A stretch of 64,000 bases of DNA from an uncultured Flavobacteriaceae bacterium (GTDB taxonomy: Bacteria; Bacteroidota; Bacteroidia; Flavobacteriales; Flavobacteriaceae): assembly GCA_947501845.1 (NCBI GenBank), contig CANMXP010000015.1, positions 1-64,000 of the forward strand. The letters run 5' to 3'. The position numbers and the translations under genes were made by a program. Of this stretch, positions 16,793 to 25,466 are shown one piece after another (within the stretch, counting starts at the first letter, position 1; each line of letters opens with the position of its first letter). The notes beneath the pieces are model-generated. The model was not told where the DNA came from. It saw only the letters and a program-made list of their open reading frames with translations, and did no database searches.

Positions 16793-17950
16793 TTATTTAA
16801 AGGGATGACGCTCTTCCCAATCCTGTTTAGGATTCATTAAACCAAATACTTCTCGTAAGATTCCATTAATAAAACGATTCGTGTGTTTCATATATATTGC
16901 CATAGCCTCTGGCTTGGCTCCTACAGAGCTTTTAATTTCCATAGCGGTTCTTGCATAAACAATAGAGGAAAACCTATTATCAATACCGTATTTAACCATT
17001 TCATATAACATGTTTAAATATAATTGATTTGAATATTGATGCTCGACATCATAACCCAAAAAATAAGTTTCTAAGTTTTTATTATTTAATATTAAAGTGA
17101 AAAAACCAATAAGTTTATTATTTAAATAATAGCCAAAAACCCTAAAGTTATCTTTTAAATAAAACTTTAGACTATAAAAATGATTTTCTGGAAGCAAGAA
17201 TGTATTAAACTTGGCATTGTTTGAGACATTTAAATAAAGATTATACAGTTTGTTCTCATTATTTTTAATGGCTTCAATATCTAACTCTTGGCACTTAATA
17301 ATGCTCAGCTTTTTTTTTGCTCGCCTATATCGTGTTCGGTATTTCTTATTCATACAGGCTATATAATCATCAATTACCTGCCATTCAGGCTGCATTTTCA
17401 TAATCATATTTGGCTGTACCGTAACCCTGTATAATTTGTGGGAACTAAAGAAAGCTGCTTCGGAGTGAATACCGTCATCAAAAAAATAGTCCTTAAACAT
17501 TATCGCACGAATTCTCTTGTTTTGCTTTTCTTTTATTTCTTTTTTTATATCCTCTAAAGCATTAAATATACATTCTAGATAGATGGTTTGAGAAATATTT
17601 TCCTTATCGAAATACACGCCATGTTGCCCAGTATGTGTTAAGTTGCCAACAACCAAAATGTTTCCTTTTAATATTTTAGAAACAGTGTCCTTGAAAAACT
17701 TCCTTAAGAGAGAAGCTTGTGTTTTCCTAAACATATCTTTTAAGTAAAGTTGTACGCGTTGAATGATAGCAATACCAACTAAAAGATCGTCTTTAAAAAC
17801 CCCTACATAAAAAAGCTGAATATTATCTGGAGAGGCCTTTTCTAAAGCTTTTAAATAATCAACCTGTAAAAAGAGATCATGTTTTACTAAAGCATTCCAA
17901 CCCTTTGGAAGGTTGTTAGCAGAATTATAGATATGAAATATTTTATTCAA
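16793..17950 (-). CDS. GNAT/FemAB-like acyltransferase-fold protein
   Basis: A 385-residue cytosolic protein. The region from about residue 190 (KYRTRYRRAKKKL) to 345 resembles the GNAT/FemAB (Acetyltransf_6) domain: KLYNLYLNVSNNAKFNTFLLP then FGYYLNNKLIGFFTLILN, and a final YARTAMEIKSSVGAKP that occurs in this Bacteroidota group. Relatives act in cell-envelope or peptidoglycan precursor modification; the substrate is not readable. It stands between a secreted unknown gene and the DUF1761 gene and is probably transcribed alone. Confidence 0.7.
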   Translation of the reverse strand: MNKIFHIYNSANNLPKGWNALVKHDLFLQVDYLKALEKASPDNIQLFYVGVFKDDLLVGIAIIQRVQLYLKDMFRKTQASLLRKFFKDTVSKILKGNILVVGNLTHTGQHGVYFDKENISQTIYLECIFNALEDIKKEIKEKQNKRIRAIMFKDYFFDDGIHSEAAFFSSHKLYRVTVQPNMIMKMQPEWQVIDDYIACMNKKYRTRYRRAKKKLSIIKCQELDIEAIKNNENKLYNLYLNVSNNAKFNTFLLPENHFYSLKFYLKDNFRVFGYYLNNKLIGFFTLILNNKNLETYFLGYDVEHQYSNQLYLNMLYEMVKYGIDNRFSSIVYARTAMEIKSSVGAKPEAMAIYMKHTNRFINGILREVFGLMNPKQDWEERHPFK

Positions 17951-17960
17951 TAGGAAAACA

Positions 17961-17992
17961 AAAAGACTGAAAAATTATAGTTTTCAGTCTTT
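17961..17992 (-). terminator. Rho-independent terminator of the DUF1761 gene
   Basis: A perfect 12-bp stem, AAAGACTGAAAA / TTTTCAGTCTTT, with a 7-nt loop is followed in the - direction by TTGTTTTCC after the T-rich arm. It lies 32 bp beyond the DUF1761 stop. Confidence 0.8.
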
Positions 17993-18023
17993 AAATATGT
18001 TAAAACTTTACAAAATGATTATT

Positions 18024-18509
18024 TTATTTCCAGCCACAAATAATAGCTCCCATAACACCCATAGTTACAATCCAATAACCACTATTAATAAAAATATATT
18101 TTGCTCCTTTTCTTTCAAATAAAGCATTAGTTCCTAAAATTGGTAGTGCAATAAAAACACCAGCAATAACTCCATGAAGTGCCCCATGCTTAAACGTTCT
18201 AAAAGCTTCACCATAATCATTCATAAACGCTGTATAAGATGGCAAAGCGGTTGATGGATCTCCTCCAACCATACTGTTAGCTGCTGCTTGATGAATCGTT
18301 ATAGGCAGTAAAGCAAAGGCTAATAGGAATGCAAAAATAAAAGCCAGAATAAAAATCTTAGCCATATTTCCGCCTTTTACCTGTTCATCTGTCATACCTG
18401 CTGCTTGCATCCAAGCATTTCCAAATACTTTGGGGTTGTACCAAATAAATCCGACAACTAATGCCGAAACTGCAGCAACAATAATTGCTGGGAAGTTTAC
18501 TAAATCCAT
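18024..18509 (-). CDS. DUF1761 family membrane protein
   Basis: A 161-residue protein with four hydrophobic segments. The opening VAAVSALVVGFIWYNPKVFGNAWMQ is diagnostic of DUF1761 (WYNP...FGxxW). The family is common in Bacteroidota and has no established role. It ends at a strong terminator (17961-17992) and begins 84 bp from the DUF3999 stop, so it is probably its own unit. Confidence 0.88.
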   Translation of the reverse strand: MDLVNFPAIIVAAVSALVVGFIWYNPKVFGNAWMQAAGMTDEQVKGGNMAKIFILAFIFAFLLAFALLPITIHQAAANSMVGGDPSTALPSYTAFMNDYGEAFRTFKHGALHGVIAGVFIALPILGTNALFERKGAKYIFINSGYWIVTMGVMGAIICGWK

Positions 18510-18593
18510 AATATTTTAGTTAATGTTAGAATATAAATATACAAAAAAACAAAAAGCGCGTTTATAAATTGCTGTGTGTAAGAACTTAAGCGT

Positions 18594-19817
18594 TTATTCT
18601 TTTTTCAAATCTCTAATCAAATTTGACATAAAAAATAAAATGACTAACCCAGTAATAATAATACAACTCCACATAAACCATGGCTTTTGCCATAATGATT
18701 CCTTTTCTGCGACATCTTGAGGTGTTTCTCGCGCTACGATATTTTCTATTTCAACACTTGGTAAGTCTTTAGAAATGTTATTTTTAAAAAAGGAAAGATC
18801 ATACTCAGGAGCTTTGGCTATTTTATTTCCTGTTTTAATACTATAGTTTTCATTTTTTTTTAGTGCAGCTATAACATACAATGGTTTTTGAAAAAAATGA
18901 ATATCACTAAATGTTAAACTATGATTGTCTTTGTTTTCAATTTCAATATAAATACTATCTTCAAAAATTTCAGGGATATTAAAAATTGTTTCGTTTTCTG
19001 AGTTTAATCGGAAGTGAGCCAATGGCTTATTATAGACTTCTGTTTTTTGTTTTATAACTCTTGAAGATTTAGCATATATTATGCCTTTTCGGTTAAAAAA
19101 TTTTGGTGCAATGACCTTAAACTGAACTTGATTTATAACTTCCTTATTCTTGAAAACAACATGAATTTGTGTTTTTTTCTCTTCGATTAATTCTGAAATT
19201 GTTTTGGTTTGAGGCGTTACGGTTTGTAATTCTCTATAGATTGCATCGTTGGAAACGCTTCCTATTTTTAAAACATTTATAGGCAAACTATTTTTATCAT
19301 TAAGCACTATTTTTAAATAACGATATGCGCAACGCGGAAAAGTAACCGCTTTGTCCGCACTTATACCTTCGGCGCCTTCTAAGTTAGATATCCTACCATT
19401 ATTTAGCACACCAAACCACTCCTCACGATTATTACTCCCCAAAAGTTTAAATGTTTTAGATCCTGAATAATTAGCTATAGATAAAACGAATTCTTCCATC
19501 GTTTCAAAGGGATTTCTAAAAATAATAGTAGAACTCGTATCTTTAATTGCCGTTTTTGCAACAATCTCAAACGCAACATATTCATTTGTTCTTAGGAAAG
19601 TTCCTTTCTCGCGAATAAAATAAGATACTTCTTTCCCTTTATTATCAAATATTCTAAAATCACTTAGATCTCTATTAGAAAAAGAACGGATTTCGTTTGG
19701 TAAACAAATTTCATGTAAACCATCCTTATTAACATTGCTCAATTCACCTGTTATATTGTATTGCGCAATCGCAAGGTTAACAAATAAAAGGGGTAGTAAA
19801 AACCTAATCTGTTTCAT
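18594..19817 (-). CDS. DUF3999 family protein
   Basis: A 407-residue envelope protein with an N-terminal signal peptide (MKQIRFLLPLLFVNLAIAQ), a large extracytoplasmic beta-rich part and one C-terminal membrane helix near residues 380-400. DUF3999 genes typically lie next to DUF2339 genes, as here, so the two probably work together in the envelope; no activity is known. The start at 19817 is preferred over 19841 because it puts the signal peptide first. It overlaps the end of the DUF2339 gene by 14 bp, consistent with coupling. Confidence 0.85.
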   Translation of the reverse strand: MKQIRFLLPLLFVNLAIAQYNITGELSNVNKDGLHEICLPNEIRSFSNRDLSDFRIFDNKGKEVSYFIREKGTFLRTNEYVAFEIVAKTAIKDTSSTIIFRNPFETMEEFVLSIANYSGSKTFKLLGSNNREEWFGVLNNGRISNLEGAEGISADKAVTFPRCAYRYLKIVLNDKNSLPINVLKIGSVSNDAIYRELQTVTPQTKTISELIEEKKTQIHVVFKNKEVINQVQFKVIAPKFFNRKGIIYAKSSRVIKQKTEVYNKPLAHFRLNSENETIFNIPEIFEDSIYIEIENKDNHSLTFSDIHFFQKPLYVIAALKKNENYSIKTGNKIAKAPEYDLSFFKNNISKDLPSVEIENIVARETPQDVAEKESLWQKPWFMWSCIIITGLVILFFMSNLIRDLKKE

Positions 19818-22287
19818 TACTAATCTGTTCTTTATGATCATCTACAACCAAAAATTTAATTTTTTGATAAACAAATGAGATGACTAAAATTAAAATACCT
19901 AATAATATAAATGCTATAATTTTACCTGTTTCAGATATATTATTAATATCGTAAACAAATAATTTAATAACAGTAATTCCCAATAGTACCAAAGCAATTA
20001 TTCTTATGTTTTTAATTCGTTTTTTAATGCCAAAAATTAAAAATACAAAAGCTAGAATTCCCCATAAAACAGGAAAAGACGTCTTAACTATTTTTTGCTT
20101 TGCTAATGTGATATCTTTATAAGGAAATGCTGCGTTTTGTAGATCTTGAGAGGCTATTGGATTTGTTAGCAGTTTTAAACCGTGTAATAAAACCTCACTA
20201 CTAGCTATAAAAATTAACAAGGCGGCGGCAATCCAAATAATCACGTTGTTATTAAATATATTAAAAACAGGAACTTTCTTATTTGATTGATAGATTATAA
20301 AACTAAAAAACAGGATTAATACAAACATAACATAATGCAGATAAAAAGCTGTTTGATAGCTACTGCTAGCGACAATAAAATCGGTATGTTCTTCAAAAGC
20401 TAGGCTTAAAAAAAACAGGGCAAAAAGAATGATATTTACGCAAGCAATAACATTTGCTATTTGTGTGTAGGAAACTGTTTTTTTTCTGAATAAAACAAAA
20501 GCAATCACAGCGGTAAAAAGTAAATGGTAAACAGCAGGAATCGATAAGGCTGAACTCCAGTTTTCTACATGATAAATTGCTTGAAAAAAGACTTCTATAA
20601 ATCCAACTAGATATAAAAGCAAAACACCTGCTTTAAATATAAATTTACGGTATTTAACCGTATCTATTACAAAACTCCAAACAGTTATGCGGGTAGTTTC
20701 TTTTTTAAGTAAAAAATAAACCAGAAATAGAGATGCAACAACAAATATCCCTGTCATAAAAATAGGGTTTGCTACAATATTTAAAATGGCTTCGTCATTA
20801 TATTTTTGAGTCCAATCTATAGTAAGACTTAAAATTGACAAAGCATGGACAATTACAGATGCAAAACGATAGCTATGAATACCAGATTTTTTAGCTAACC
20901 ACATTAATAAAACGGCTTCTGCAGCCCAAAATAACGTAATATAATTACCTTCAAATTGTAGAGGAACTGCTAAGGTTATAAAGGTTAATGTTAAGCCTAT
21001 TAACATATAAACAGCAACCTTATCCAACTTAAACTTTTTATATAAAAACCAAGCAAAAAACAAATTGAGCATGGCTAATCCAGCAGTAAAGAGTCCTTTA
21101 AATTCAGGATGATAATTATTTAATACTACCATACCAACAGCAAAAAACAAAAATGTATTTACTGCTAAAAGCGTTAGTTGTGTTTTGGTAAAAACTGCTT
21201 TCGTTTTTACGTTATTTATAATGTTTGTTATTGTAAATATAGCGTAAAATGCAAACGCAAAAAGCAGGGCTCCTGTATAATGAGGCGCTTCACTATTAAT
21301 GTCTTTTACAAACCAAGCACCAAATAAAAGCACCGTAAATATAAATGCCAGTGTATTTACTAAATGCCATTTTTTATAAAATGCTAATAGGGTTATTCCA
21401 ATATTTAAAATGATAATGTATGTGAAGAGAACTATATAGTTCCCAGACCCTGTGCTTATCATAAAAGGAACAGCAAATCCACCAATAAGAGACAACACAG
21501 CAAGTTCTATTCTGTTATAAGATAAAGATATTAAGCAGCTAAACAGTGTAATAATAACCATAATAACAAAAGCTATTTGCTGATTAAAAAGCTGATATTC
21601 ATGAAAAGCAATGGCGATAGTAAAGTAAAAAACTGCAATAGCTCCCGCTACTAAAACCGAGCTAAAAGCAGCATATTTTTTGCGTAATTTATTAGCAATA
21701 AGCATGACCAAAGAACCACATAAAACACCTATTCCTACTCTTGCTGGTTCATTTATCCAGTCCTTATCTATGGCATATTTTACGAAGTAACTTATACCTA
21801 AAACAAGTATTAAAACACCTAGTTTATTAATTAAGTTTTCGCCAACAAACTTTTCTAAATCTGGGTTTTTCTCTTTGAACTGTTCCCAAAGTGATTTTTT
21901 TGGCGGCCTTAAAACTTTGGCTTTTTTAGTAACATTTTCAATACGTTCTTCTTTTTGAACGGTATATGTTTTGATCGTATCTGCTTTTACAGGCTCTGGT
22001 AGAGGTTTCGGTTTTTCTTCATCAATAATTGGTTTCGAAGTAGGTACTTCAAGAGTCGGTTTTTGGGTTTCAGGAATGGGTGGAGTTTCCTTAATTATTG
22101 AGGTTGTTCCTGTTTCTTTTTTAACAGAAATATCATTATTAGTAAGGTCGTTAATCTTACGATTTAATATTTTTATATTTTCATTTAGCCTCTTATTATT
22201 CTCATTTAATTTATGAAAATTGGAATCTATCTTATTAATTAAAACAAATAATATAATTAGTATTACAATTAATAAAACGTACGTCAT
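19804..22287 (-). CDS. DUF2339 polytopic membrane protein
   Basis: An 827-residue protein with an N-terminal membrane anchor, a charged coiled-coil and Pro-rich linker (about residues 20-130), and then roughly twenty or more membrane helices to the end. GENLINKLGVLILVLGISYFVKYAID near 150 is the family signature. The function is unknown. It overlaps the downstream DUF3999 gene and starts 11 bp after the stop of the glnS gene, so the three may be co-transcribed. Confidence 0.9.
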   Translation of the reverse strand: MTYVLLIVILIILFVLINKIDSNFHKLNENNKRLNENIKILNRKINDLTNNDISVKKETGTTSIIKETPPIPETQKPTLEVPTSKPIIDEEKPKPLPEPVKADTIKTYTVQKEERIENVTKKAKVLRPPKKSLWEQFKEKNPDLEKFVGENLINKLGVLILVLGISYFVKYAIDKDWINEPARVGIGVLCGSLVMLIANKLRKKYAAFSSVLVAGAIAVFYFTIAIAFHEYQLFNQQIAFVIMVIITLFSCLISLSYNRIELAVLSLIGGFAVPFMISTGSGNYIVLFTYIIILNIGITLLAFYKKWHLVNTLAFIFTVLLFGAWFVKDINSEAPHYTGALLFAFAFYAIFTITNIINNVKTKAVFTKTQLTLLAVNTFLFFAVGMVVLNNYHPEFKGLFTAGLAMLNLFFAWFLYKKFKLDKVAVYMLIGLTLTFITLAVPLQFEGNYITLFWAAEAVLLMWLAKKSGIHSYRFASVIVHALSILSLTIDWTQKYNDEAILNIVANPIFMTGIFVVASLFLVYFLLKKETTRITVWSFVIDTVKYRKFIFKAGVLLLYLVGFIEVFFQAIYHVENWSSALSIPAVYHLLFTAVIAFVLFRKKTVSYTQIANVIACVNIILFALFFLSLAFEEHTDFIVASSSYQTAFYLHYVMFVLILFFSFIIYQSNKKVPVFNIFNNNVIIWIAAALLIFIASSEVLLHGLKLLTNPIASQDLQNAAFPYKDITLAKQKIVKTSFPVLWGILAFVFLIFGIKKRIKNIRIIALVLLGITVIKLFVYDINNISETGKIIAFILLGILILVISFVYQKIKFLVVDDHKEQISNETD

Positions 22288-22298
22288 AGGCTAACATT

Positions 22299-24302
22299 TT
22301 AGGAGTTTATCATAGAGGCTTCTTGGACCAAAATATCATTTTTATCTTCTAAAGCTTTAGATATAAAGCTACTAATATCGTCATTTTTTATTTGTCCGTT
22401 TTTTAATAATACTCCTAAAGTAAGGACTACTGCAATTCTGGTTCCTACTTTTTTAGCAGCCGTATTAAATAAGGGTTGTAATTCTTGGTAAGTAATACTT
22501 TTAGCGAGTTCCAGAATCTCAGCTTTTATTTTTTGTTGCTTTACTTCAGGTAAGTTGGTATACTTTTTTCCCAACTGTTGAATAACATCAATAGCTTTTC
22601 GTTTTGGTTGCTGTTTGCTATGCTGCGGTTTTTTATTTGGATTATTTTGAGCTGGTTTCTTTTTAGCCCAAGAATCACGCAAACCAACCGTTTTATTAAA
22701 TACGATATTTTTTGAAGTAGAATCATTATCTACATTAAAATAGCCCAAACGTTGAAATTGAAACTGATCACCCTTTTGAGCATCTTTTAAACTGGGTTCA
22801 ACAAAAGCTTCAATAACCTTCAAAGAATTTGGATTTATAAAATCCATAAAATCTTTATCTTGATGACTGTCTGGCGCCTCATCCATAAATAAACGATCGT
22901 ATTCTCTAACCTCAGCTTTTATAGCGTGGTTAATGGATACCCAATGTAATGTTCCTTTTACTTTTTTAGAGGTGTCCTCTGTATAGGTACATTGAATCTC
23001 AATAATATGGCCATCTGCATCTTTTTTAACACTTTCAGCTTTAATTATGTAGGCATTTTTAAGACGCACCTCGCCTCCTAGTTTCAATCTAAAAAACTTA
23101 TTACCAGCTTCTTCTTTAAAGTCTTCTTTTTCAATATATAACTCACGAGAAAATGGTATTTTTCTAAATCCAGCATTTTCATCTTCTTGGTTATTCTCTG
23201 CTTCTAACCATTCTACTTTATCTTCAGGGTAGTTTGTAATAACCAGTTTTACAGGGTTTAAAACAGCCATAACACGTGGTGCTGTTTTATTCAAATCTTC
23301 ACGAATACAAAATTCTAGGAGCGATACATCAATAACATTATCACGTTTAGCAACACCAGCAGTCTCCACAAATTTTCTAATAGCGTTTGGTGTATAGCCA
23401 CGACGACGCAATCCCGAAATGGTTGGCATACGTGGGTCGTCCCATCCATTAACAATACCATCATTAACCAATTGAAGCAACTTACGCTTACTCATAATGG
23501 TATAGCTTAAGTTTAAACGTGCAAACTCCCGTTGCTTGGGTCTTATTAGTTCTGGATCTACTACCTGATCTAAAAACCAATCGTAAAGCTCTCTATGAGG
23601 CTTAAATTCCAAAGAACATAGCGAATGTGATATTTGTTCTATATAATCGCTTTCTCCGTGCGTCCAATCGTACATAGGGTAGATACACCAATTGTTTGCT
23701 GTTCTATGATGGTGTTTTTTTAAAATACGATACATGATTGGATCTCGCATGAGCATATTAGGGTGCTGCATATCTATTTTGGCACGGAGTATGTGCGAAC
23801 CCTCTTCGAATTCGCCATTTTTCATGCGCTCAAATAAATCTAAATTTTCTGCAATACTCCTATTTCTAAAAGGGCCGTCAACTCCTGGTTGTGTAGGTGT
23901 TCCCTTTTGTTCTGCCATAGCTTCGCTGGATTGTGAATCTACATAGGCCTTTCCTTCTTTTATAAAAACAATCGCCCAGTCATGAAGTTGTTGAAAGTAA
24001 TCTGAAGAAAATAATTCCTTATCCCATTTATAGCCTAACCAGGCCACATCCTCTTTAATGGCATCAACATATTCCTGTTCTTCTTTTGCAGGGTTTGTAT
24101 CATCAAAACGAAGGTTGACAGGTGCGTTATATTTTTCACCCAAACCAAAACTAATACCTATGGCTTTTGTATGGCCAATGTGCAAGTAACCGTTTGGTTC
24201 TGGGGGAAATCTAAAACGTAAATTCTCTTTAGACATTCCATTAGTTAAGTCTTCTTCTATAATTTGCTCAATGAAATTGAGTGATTTTCTTTCTTCAGAC
24301 AT
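22299..24302 (-). CDS. glnS: Glutaminyl-tRNA synthetase with C-terminal extension
   Basis: A 667-residue class I synthetase that charges tRNA-Gln in the cytosol. The HIGH motif appears in PPEPNGYLHIGHTKAIG (residues ~32-48) and KMSKS as IMSKRKL near 272. The core ends near residue 560 with the usual beta-barrel anticodon domain (FQFQRLGYFNVDND). About 100 further residues follow: a Lys/Gln/Pro-rich linker (NKKPQHSKQQPKRKA) and a helical domain not present in the ~550-residue E. coli enzyme. Some Bacteroidota carry GlnRS fused to a YqeY/GatB-like tail, and this may be such a tail. It is a housekeeping gene and marks the chromosome backbone. Confidence 0.96.
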   Translation of the reverse strand: MSEERKSLNFIEQIIEEDLTNGMSKENLRFRFPPEPNGYLHIGHTKAIGISFGLGEKYNAPVNLRFDDTNPAKEEQEYVDAIKEDVAWLGYKWDKELFSSDYFQQLHDWAIVFIKEGKAYVDSQSSEAMAEQKGTPTQPGVDGPFRNRSIAENLDLFERMKNGEFEEGSHILRAKIDMQHPNMLMRDPIMYRILKKHHHRTANNWCIYPMYDWTHGESDYIEQISHSLCSLEFKPHRELYDWFLDQVVDPELIRPKQREFARLNLSYTIMSKRKLLQLVNDGIVNGWDDPRMPTISGLRRRGYTPNAIRKFVETAGVAKRDNVIDVSLLEFCIREDLNKTAPRVMAVLNPVKLVITNYPEDKVEWLEAENNQEDENAGFRKIPFSRELYIEKEDFKEEAGNKFFRLKLGGEVRLKNAYIIKAESVKKDADGHIIEIQCTYTEDTSKKVKGTLHWVSINHAIKAEVREYDRLFMDEAPDSHQDKDFMDFINPNSLKVIEAFVEPSLKDAQKGDQFQFQRLGYFNVDNDSTSKNIVFNKTVGLRDSWAKKKPAQNNPNKKPQHSKQQPKRKAIDVIQQLGKKYTNLPEVKQQKIKAEILELAKSITYQELQPLFNTAAKKVGTRIAVVLTLGVLLKNGQIKNDDISSFISKALEDKNDILVQEASMINS

Positions 24303-24448
24303 TCTTTCTGATTTATTTCAACTAAATAAGCTTCAAAATTACGGAAATTCGAGTTATTTTAGCCCAATATATATTTAAGAAGCGTAACAAACTTTTAATT
24401 ACCAAGACTTATACGGTATATTGTCTTAACTTCATAAATATATAATGA

Positions 24449-24658
24449 ATGAAAAATTTAAATTACGAATGTCCAAAGTGTCATAACAACACATATAAAT
24501 TAGGTCAGATGAGGGCAACTGGAGGAACACTTTCTAAGATTTTTGATGTGCAGAATCAGAAATTTACTTCTATAACGTGCCAACGATGTACTTATACAGA
24601 ATTTTACAAAACCAAAACCAGTGCACTAAGTAACGTTTTTGATTTCTTTACAAATTAA
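24449..24658 (+). CDS. Zinc-ribbon nucleic-acid-binding protein
   Basis: A 69-residue protein with two Cys pairs: ECPKCHN at residues 8-14 and ITCQRCTYTEFYK at about 44-56, the zinc ribbon arrangement of the GTP-binding/nucleic-acid-binding small proteins common in bacteria. The specific role is unknown. Its stop codon overlaps the start of folB by one base (TAATG), so the two are translationally coupled. Confidence 0.8.
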   Translation: MKNLNYECPKCHNNTYKLGQMRATGGTLSKIFDVQNQKFTSITCQRCTYTEFYKTKTSALSNVFDFFTN

Positions 24659-25026
24659 TGGGTATTATAAAAGTTGAAAATATTCGGGTATTTGCCTATC
24701 ATGGTTGTCTTAAAGAAGAAACTAAAATAGGCAGCGATTATCGTGTTGATTTAGAAGTTAAAGCCGATTTGCAAAACTCGGCTAAGACAGATAGATTGTC
24801 AGACACTGTTGATTATGTTTTTTTAAACAGGATTATTAAAGAAGAAATGGAAATTCCTTCCTATTTGCTTGAAACGGTAGCGCGGCGTATACTTAACAGA
24901 ATCTTTAATGAAGACCAACTTGTAAAAAAAGCTACGGTATGGGTAAGTAAATTAAACCCACCAATTGGAGGGGATGTTGAAAGAGTAACGATAAAAATGA
25001 CCGATAAGCGTAAAAAGTCATTTTAA
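24658..25026 (+). CDS. folB: Dihydroneopterin aldolase
   Basis: A 122-residue enzyme of folate synthesis that converts 7,8-dihydroneopterin to 6-hydroxymethyl-dihydropterin and glycolaldehyde in the cytosol. Family marks are the opening IKVENIRVFAYHGCLKEE, DTVDYVFLN (the pterin-binding Tyr), LLETVARRI and the closing KLNPPIGGDVERVTI. The length is normal. It is coupled to the small zinc-ribbon gene upstream and followed by tRNA-Cys on the same strand. Confidence 0.93.
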   Translation: MGIIKVENIRVFAYHGCLKEETKIGSDYRVDLEVKADLQNSAKTDRLSDTVDYVFLNRIIKEEMEIPSYLLETVARRILNRIFNEDQLVKKATVWVSKLNPPIGGDVERVTIKMTDKRKKSF

Positions 25027-25050
25027 GTAAGGAAAAGTTATATTTTTTTT

Positions 25051-25058
25051 TACATTTG
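25051..25058 (+). promoter_or_regulatory. Candidate -7 box ahead of tRNA-Cys
   Basis: TACATTTG fits the Bacteroidota consensus TAnnTTTG and lies 81 bp before the tRNA. No convincing -33 TTG was seen, so the call is tentative. Confidence 0.4.
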
Positions 25059-25138
25059 TACCCGATTCCCGATGACTCTTTGGGAATACCAATTTTAAAG
25101 GTTTATCAATAGATTTTTTGATAGCTTTTTTTCAAATT

Positions 25139-25209
25139 GGCGTCGTGGCCGAGTGGCTAGGCAGAGGTCTGCAAAACCTTCTACAGCGGTTCGAATCCGC
25201 TCGACGCCT
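25139..25209 (+). tRNA. tRNA-Cys (GCA)
   Basis: The acceptor stem GGCGTCG pairs with CGACGCC, the anticodon loop is CTGCAAA with anticodon GCA, the T arm is GCGGTTCGAATCCGC, and the discriminator base is U as expected for cysteine. The CCA end is not encoded. Confidence 0.95.
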
Positions 25210-25212
25210 CAA

Positions 25213-25245
25213 AAAAAACCTTCAAGTTTTCTTGGAGGTTTTTTT
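25213..25245 (+). terminator. Terminator of tRNA-Cys
   Basis: The stem CCTTCAAG-tttt-CTTGGAGG (one mismatch) is flanked by A- and T-runs and directly follows the tRNA. Confidence 0.8.
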
Positions 25246-25270
25246 ATGGAACATTTTCTAAAAAAATTAA

Positions 25271-25303
25271 TGTAAAAAATTCTCCAACCCTGAAAGTTGG
25301 AGA
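25271..25303 (-). terminator. Terminator of the first BspA-like gene
   Basis: A perfect 8-bp stem, TCTCCAAC / GTTGGAGA, with a 7-nt loop is followed on the - strand by a run of six T after AA. It lies beyond the degenerate tail of the BspA-like gene. Confidence 0.65.
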
Positions 25304-25315
25304 GAACCTTCAATT

Positions 25316-25466
25316 TAATTCTTAATACATTGTTTTGTAGAGGTACTTCTATCCAGTCCTTATTTTAAAAGTAAACATGCCTTCCATATTAGTCACACTA
25401 GTCATACCATAAGTACTCATCTTGATCAAAATTTATGGGGCCATAAAACAAAACATTAAACCCATA
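25316..25466 (-). pseudogene. Degenerate 3' tail of the first BspA-like gene
   Basis: Read on the - strand after the stop, this sequence still encodes repeat-like pieces in shifting frames (VTNMGLMF, then SVTNMEGMFT) and finishes with an open stretch WIEVPLQNNVLRIK. It looks like the original C-terminal end, cut off by a stop and frameshifts. The same remnant, nearly identical, follows the second gene at 28491-28639. Confidence 0.65.
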
